Assembly (NCBI GenBank): GCA_035622275.1 | Contig: DASPVQ010000003.1 | Location: forward strand, 1-48,800 | Length of the DNA stretch: 48,800 nt | Origin: Thermoplasmata archaeon | GTDB taxonomy: Archaea > Thermoplasmatota > Thermoplasmata > Lutacidiplasmatales > UBA184 | Direction: 5' to 3' | In this document: positions 46,101 to 48,800 of the stretch, in pieces | How positions within the stretch are numbered: position 1 is the stretch's first letter | How the letters are laid out: the number at the start of each line of letters is the position of its first letter | Program-made: the position numbers and the translations under genes | Notes under the pieces: generated by a model | Told to the model about the DNA's origin: nothing | Databases searched by the model: none | The model's input: only the letters and a program-made list of their open reading frames with translations

Positions 46101-48154
46101 TCTCTGACGTGGAGGACATCTGCCAGACGTCCGTCGCCGAGGAGACCATGTTCAACACCTACGACCTCGAGGGCGAGTACAACCTCCAGGGACAGGCGAA
46201 CGCGCTCGTGACGCTGACGGAAACCGACGGCCTGACCACCCCGGTCGAGTCGGCGAGCGTGGTCCAGACCTCCGTGGTCACGGACTACTACTCGCAGGAC
46301 CCGACGCTGAACCCCGCGACCTACGCTCCGGGCGTGGTGATCGGTAACTACCTGACGGACTCGAAGGGGACCGCCGACATCTGGGACAACGCGTTCATCG
46401 CGGAGGCCAGCTGTCAGACCCCGGCGACCGGACTCGACAACGAGTACGGCCTCGACACCGACGGATCCCAACCGGTGATCCCGCCGGTCTGTCTCGAGAC
46501 GCAGGTCTACACGATCACGGCGTACTTCAACGGCCTTGTCTCGAACACCGTGACGGTCTACGTGGAACCGCAGATGGGCTCGTTCTATCCGCAGTTCAGC
46601 TTCTCCGACACGACCGTGACGGGCTTCGTGGAGTTCGCCGGCATGACCAACGTCCAGTGGGTCAATGTCTCGGTGGGTGGCGCTCCGGGCGAGTTCGACA
46701 ACGTCAGCTTCCTGCCCGCGTGCGCGTGGCCGGGTATCGTCTCGACGACCGGCAGCGATGGGCTCACGTTCTTCCCGGAGGACCCCGGGAACTACTGTGC
46801 CACATCGGGTGCGAGCGTGCCGCCGACCGGCGACACTCCGCAGCAGGTCTGCCAGACGGGCGACCCGTCCGCGTTCTACAACCAGGAGGACTGGCTCTGC
46901 GGCAGCGGTGTTCGTGAGGGCGTGATCGAGATCGATCTCGCGCTCCCGACCTCCGGCCCGGTGACGGTCTCGATGGTGGCGGTCGGATGGAACGACCTGT
47001 CGATCAACGAGGGCTGTTTCGAGGAAGAGTGCTTCGTCTTCCCCGATGTCCAGTACGGCATCTACTGGTCGGACCCGTACACCTACGTGCCGTCGGGCCT
47101 GTCGCTCTCCGCCACGGGAACCGTGACGGGCATCGACACGGTCTCCTGGCACGGCTCGGCGTTCGCGGGTGCGGTCGGCACGCTGTCGCTGGTCTCGGGA
47201 GGGACCTCGCAAGTGCTCGCCTCCTACGCGCTCTCGCCCGGTGACGCGACGAGCGGCACCTACGCGCTGAACACGGCGAACCTCCTCGACGGGAGCTACT
47301 CGGTGGTCTTCACCGAGAAAGCGCCCGGCGCGGTGGCCTCCACCAACTCGGTGACCATCTACGCGGCCAACCAGGCCGCGGACGCCAGCGCCCTGGTCGC
47401 CCAGCTGGAAGCCGAGCTCAGTGCGGACGCGACGACGATCGCCTCGCTGAACGCCGAGGTGGCCTCGCTGCAGGCGAGCCTGTCGGCCGACAACGCGACG
47501 ATCGCCTCGTTGCAGTCGCAGGTCTCGTCCCTCCAGGGCCAGGTGTCGACGCTGTCGGGCCAGCTCGCAGCCGCCCAGGCGCAGGTGACGTCGCTCAGCG
47601 CACAGATCTCCGCCCTCCAGGCGCAGAACAGTGCGGACGCCGCCCAGATCGCCCAGCTGCAGAGCGCGCTCGCGGCCGCGCAGGCCACGGTCAGCTCGGA
47701 CCAGACGCAGATCGCCCAGCTCCAGTCGACGATCAACACGTTGCAGGCGGAGCTCAACCAGAAGAAGGGCACGATCGCTCCGGCGTGGTACGACACCTCG
47801 CTGGGCGGCGGGCTCATCGTCGGGTTGATCGCTCTGGCCGCGATCGTGGGCGTCGTCGGGACCTACGCGGTCATGCGCCGGGGACGCCGGGTCGAGGAAC
47901 CCTCGATCCAGGCGCCCGAGCAGCCCGCGGCGGCGCCGTACGGTTTCGCACCGAGTTCGGGGAGCGGCCCGTCCCCTCGCGGGGACGAGGTCGACCAGAA
48001 CCTCGAGCAGGTGCGCCGCGCGGTGGCCCGGTCGATCAGCCAGTCGGTCGCGGTCCAGCAGCGCCTGGTCGAGCGTGGACAGTTTGAGAGGGCGGCCCAG
48101 CTGAACGCCGCCTCTCGGGAACTTGCGGACGCCTACAAGGACCTCTACCGGTAG
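43115..48154 (+). CDS. Membrane-anchored S53 (sedolisin/kumamolisin-like) peptidase with coiled-coil stalk
   Basis: The 1679-residue protein starts with a signal peptide (ALALLVVLAAVAGFSLASLP, then AFAAP). About residues 80-195 are a pro-kumamolisin domain. The catalytic S53 set is present: Glu427 and Asp431 in YIETALDIEYAAT, Asp549 in FANGDSGGVYA and Ser713 in YGGTSFATPISAGG, so an acid-active endopeptidase is expected. GWGVWDLDVLDGLL near 850 resembles the calcium-site region. About 500 further residues of Thr/Ser/Asn-rich beta-type sequence follow, then a long coiled coil (about 1421-1550, repeats like TIASLNAEVASLQASLSAD), one membrane helix (about 1565-1588, GGLIVGLIALAAIVGVVGTY) and a cytoplasmic tail ending in a helical segment. 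It should stand out from the cell surface to digest peptides. GGGAGA precedes the ATG. Confidence 0.92.
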   Translation: MRDKDWKAALALLVVLAAVAGFSLASLPGSAFAAPPSGQATTPASAAAAAAPANIATGPLQQVAPASQYNAVGPSTLPPTLASYYSLAPDPSAFSSSAQVQIEVGLTPQKSLNSIETAISNPASTSYHDFLTPSEIASQAGVPASTYASIVAYFSSFGLTVETHPDLLSVSLSGTPAQLQKAFHTQVDSFALSYSNPDYYNPVFDKVTGEQEVTVGGQPFETPIWTSEPYTFYANVGDLSLPAGIAKYVDAVTGFGIQLAQPQVQAMYATSPGELTSSTQVFNTTNGSWSQTYGDDWGEGGYHYQDPFSLNGNCAANYSWFYEGDEATQLFFPSTMPTLEGACTLFTGADTILSERDYGQGITIAVVEVGAVDPAQLAAFSALTFPSGTYPNGLTTNLLDRLTYIDLGASSLSEAIDQGADYGWYIETALDIEYAATMAPEAHIDLVSVPDPNFSAFDEAYSFISANLVGKQVCDIPSTDPVFGPVFVYGATSDSNGGSACQVSITSNSYGSGETYTTYFGSPMYVTYTSQLLEELSIQGVTSFFANGDSGGVYAVVEDFMPADSPTTISVGGGQMTADDQGVLFPNTNKYAFLEDFSEEFCYEYCCYSYEEGNWVEVAPVTSLYSYTYWAYPSYDGTFSGEVGGGFGQSIESPQAWYQAGNGTYVDGARIDPTISNAAAFNESIYYNACGPTYFLPEGWCEGPWNYLYGGTSFATPISAGGWALIEEQVVQKYGAGSQYMGDIGPLLAETSNAWQAGATTVNPWVPMTNMGVDNGDIGDWAPFNSFTWYYTNLSIEVPNSVDHPWFADSIFNPAIPPGWTDGKFFGGASVWNNLQGWGVWDLDVLDGLLVGATDSQHALITDPWFVEVVTPTGLQDISELWCGETYTFEIVSTAALGNAPFSVIAYSGTPEDGTAYGGGTTQVISVTGSPWTFEYTPLAPPSSVSGPNALNNSGWHYGYFLTIQEGSNPILGGNAWNFQQFACNVQPVGSLNLCISDVEDICQTSVAEETMFNTYDLEGEYNLQGQANALVTLTETDGLTTPVESASVVQTSVVTDYYSQDPTLNPATYAPGVVIGNYLTDSKGTADIWDNAFIAEASCQTPATGLDNEYGLDTDGSQPVIPPVCLETQVYTITAYFNGLVSNTVTVYVEPQMGSFYPQFSFSDTTVTGFVEFAGMTNVQWVNVSVGGAPGEFDNVSFLPACAWPGIVSTTGSDGLTFFPEDPGNYCATSGASVPPTGDTPQQVCQTGDPSAFYNQEDWLCGSGVREGVIEIDLALPTSGPVTVSMVAVGWNDLSINEGCFEEECFVFPDVQYGIYWSDPYTYVPSGLSLSATGTVTGIDTVSWHGSAFAGAVGTLSLVSGGTSQVLASYALSPGDATSGTYALNTANLLDGSYSVVFTEKAPGAVASTNSVTIYAANQAADASALVAQLEAELSADATTIASLNAEVASLQASLSADNATIASLQSQVSSLQGQVSTLSGQLAAAQAQVTSLSAQISALQAQNSADAAQIAQLQSALAAAQATVSSDQTQIAQLQSTINTLQAELNQKKGTIAPAWYDTSLGGGLIVGLIALAAIVGVVGTYAVMRRGRRVEEPSIQAPEQPAAAPYGFAPSSGSGPSPRGDEVDQNLEQVRRAVARSISQSVAVQQRLVERGQFERAAQLNAASRELADAYKDLYR

Positions 48155-48196
48155 GCGGGCAGCAGCGCAGCGACAACCCTTTCCCTAACCCTTTTC

Positions 48197-48229
48197 CGGG
48201 CGGGGGAGGCCGGGACCTCCCCCGTCCCG
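48197..48229 (+). terminator. Strong hairpin after the S53 protease gene
   Basis: Arms 48197-48209 and 48216-48229 pair almost perfectly (one bulged base) around a six-base loop. T-rich runs lie on both sides (CCCTTTTCC before, ATTTCT after). It sits 43 bp past the stop codon and is a likely transcription end. Confidence 0.5.
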
Positions 48230-48324
48230 ATTTCTCCCTACGAGCCGAAAGCGGGTCGCGTAGGTCGAATTGGTTTAGTAGGAGGCTCGTGCTGGGGCCG
48301 CCGTCTCGAGGCGCCGGTCGCCAT

Positions 48325-48399
48325 GGGCCCATAGCTTAGTTTGGCTGGAGCACCCGGCTGATAACCGGGAGGTCGTCGGTTCAAATCCGACTGGGCCCA
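48325..48399 (+). tRNA. tRNA-Ile (anticodon GAT)
   Basis: A complete cloverleaf can be folded. Acceptor GGGCCCA (48325-48331) pairs with TGGGCCC (48392-48398), with discriminator A at 48399. The D arm is 48334-48351. The anticodon stem CCCGG/CCGGG (48353-48357, 48365-48369) holds loop CTGATAA with GAT at 48360-48362. The T stem GTCGG/CCGAC (48375-48379, 48387-48391) has loop TTCAAAT. There is no intron and no encoded CCA, as is common in archaea. Confidence 0.96.
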
Positions 48400-48438
48400 T
48401 CCCCCGTCAGAGAGTCGGACCTCCTGCGCGACCTGGTC

Positions 48439-48455
48439 CGGCCCGAATTGGGCCG
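48439..48455 (+). terminator. Hairpin downstream of tRNA-Ile
   Basis: CGGCCC and GGGCCG form a perfect 6-bp stem with loop GAATT, followed by TATTTC. It lies 40 bp past the tRNA and may end its transcript. Confidence 0.4.
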
Positions 48456-48539
48456 TATTTCGGGCACGCGCGCCGCGAGGATTCTCCGCCGCCAAATTGC
48501 CCTGCTCTCGGAACTGCCAATCGAGCGTCCAACCCGTTC

Positions 48540-48559
48540 GGCCCCGGGACACCGGGGCC
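48540..48559 (+). terminator. Perfect 8-bp hairpin with T-rich tail
   Basis: GGCCCCGG and CCGGGGCC enclose a four-base loop and are followed by ACCTTTCTTTC. It resembles an intrinsic terminator, though no gene directly upstream explains it. Confidence 0.4.
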
Positions 48560-48800
48560 ACCTTTCTTTCACGCTTCTTGAGGCCGCCCAACTCCCCTCG
48601 GTGCCCGGCCACGTGCCGCGGCAGGTGCCAGGAGATCCCCCAACCGAGAGGGCAGCGCGCGCCTCGAGTTCCAACCCGCGGGGGAGGAGGCCCCCTACCG
48701 ACAGGCCCGTACGACGCGCGGCGGCGAGAGGATCTCACCGCGACGTCGGGGCCGACCCCTGATGGGCCGTCCACGACGCCTAAGCCCCGAGCTCGGAGCT

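Larger units (their letters stand above)
48400..48800. other. Right-edge region without a supported gene
   Basis: The frames here are Arg/Ser/Pro-rich and carry no recognisable domain; one long minus-strand frame runs through the tRNA and is rejected. Two perfect hairpins followed by T-rich stretches (48439-48455 and 48540-48559) are the only structure noted. A small RNA between them is possible but not demonstrated. Confidence 0.5.

Noticed and set aside
43292-47212. Very long minus-strand open frame opposite the S53 protease
   Set aside because: Its translation is Arg/Val/Asp-rich with no domains and mirrors the codon pattern of the strongly supported protease gene; it is a GC-driven shadow.
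47385-47766. Tandem DNA repeat or CRISPR-like array
   Set aside because: The recurring short sequences encode heptad repeats of the protease coiled coil in frame; there is no repeat-spacer pattern and no cas gene.
48238-48774. 178-codon minus-strand frame near the right edge
   Set aside because: It runs straight through tRNA-Ile on the opposite strand and shows no protein motif.

Overview
The window is a strongly GC-rich stretch of chromosome that reads as archaeal, most likely a Thermoplasmatota-type lineage. That placement is inference. Support comes from many starts (often GTG) with an AT-rich TATA-like box about 25-35 bp upstream and almost no leader, a tRNA-Ile with no encoded CCA, an archaeal-style aprBA pair, archaeal ADP-ribose-type Nudix and VIT1 proteins, and a giant surface S53 (sedolisin) protease. 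Genes are densely packed on both strands. Very long antisense ORFs are common but are GC-driven shadows.

Layout. 1-6.0 kb holds mixed housekeeping and stress genes: a small membrane protein, a DUF1801 protein, a class III nucleotide cyclase fused to TolB-like and TPR regions, a VOC protein, an NAD(P)H-FMN reductase, a pirin and a PD-(D/E)XK nuclease-like protein. 6.2-21.5 kb is a surface-glycan island. It has four glycosyltransferases (three GT4-like, one GT2), three large polytopic proteins resembling GT-C enzymes, and a sugar-activation cassette (HddA-like GHMP kinase, nucleotidyltransferase, extended SDR), with a Nudix gene inside and another at its edge. 21.6-26 kb carries an MFS exporter, a VIT1/CCC1 metal transporter, two small proteins and a type I restriction HsdR-N-like protein with a degenerate active site.

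25.97-33.4 kb is a tight minus-strand operon for a lipoate-dependent 2-oxoacid dehydrogenase complex: E1alpha-1, E1beta, E2, a second E1alpha, E3, the octanoyltransferase LipB and an NDUFA9-like SDR. Stop and start codons overlap repeatedly. 33.6-36.2 kb is an ABC-2 exporter (one ATPase, two permeases).

36.2-43 kb is the most unusual part. Three divergent proteins share the IS630-transposase fold order, but their DDE motifs look broken and no complete element boundary was seen. They surround aprBA (adenylylsulfate reductase), a DUF1059 mini-gene and a small SDR. A similar AT-rich motif lies upstream of one paralog and between the other two. 43.1-48.2 kb encodes a 1679-residue membrane-anchored S53 protease with a coiled-coil stalk. 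tRNA-Ile(GAT) and a gene-free tail with two hairpins close the window.

No CRISPR array, intact insertion sequence, rRNA or origin was recognised. All family assignments were made by eye from motifs; no database search was run.
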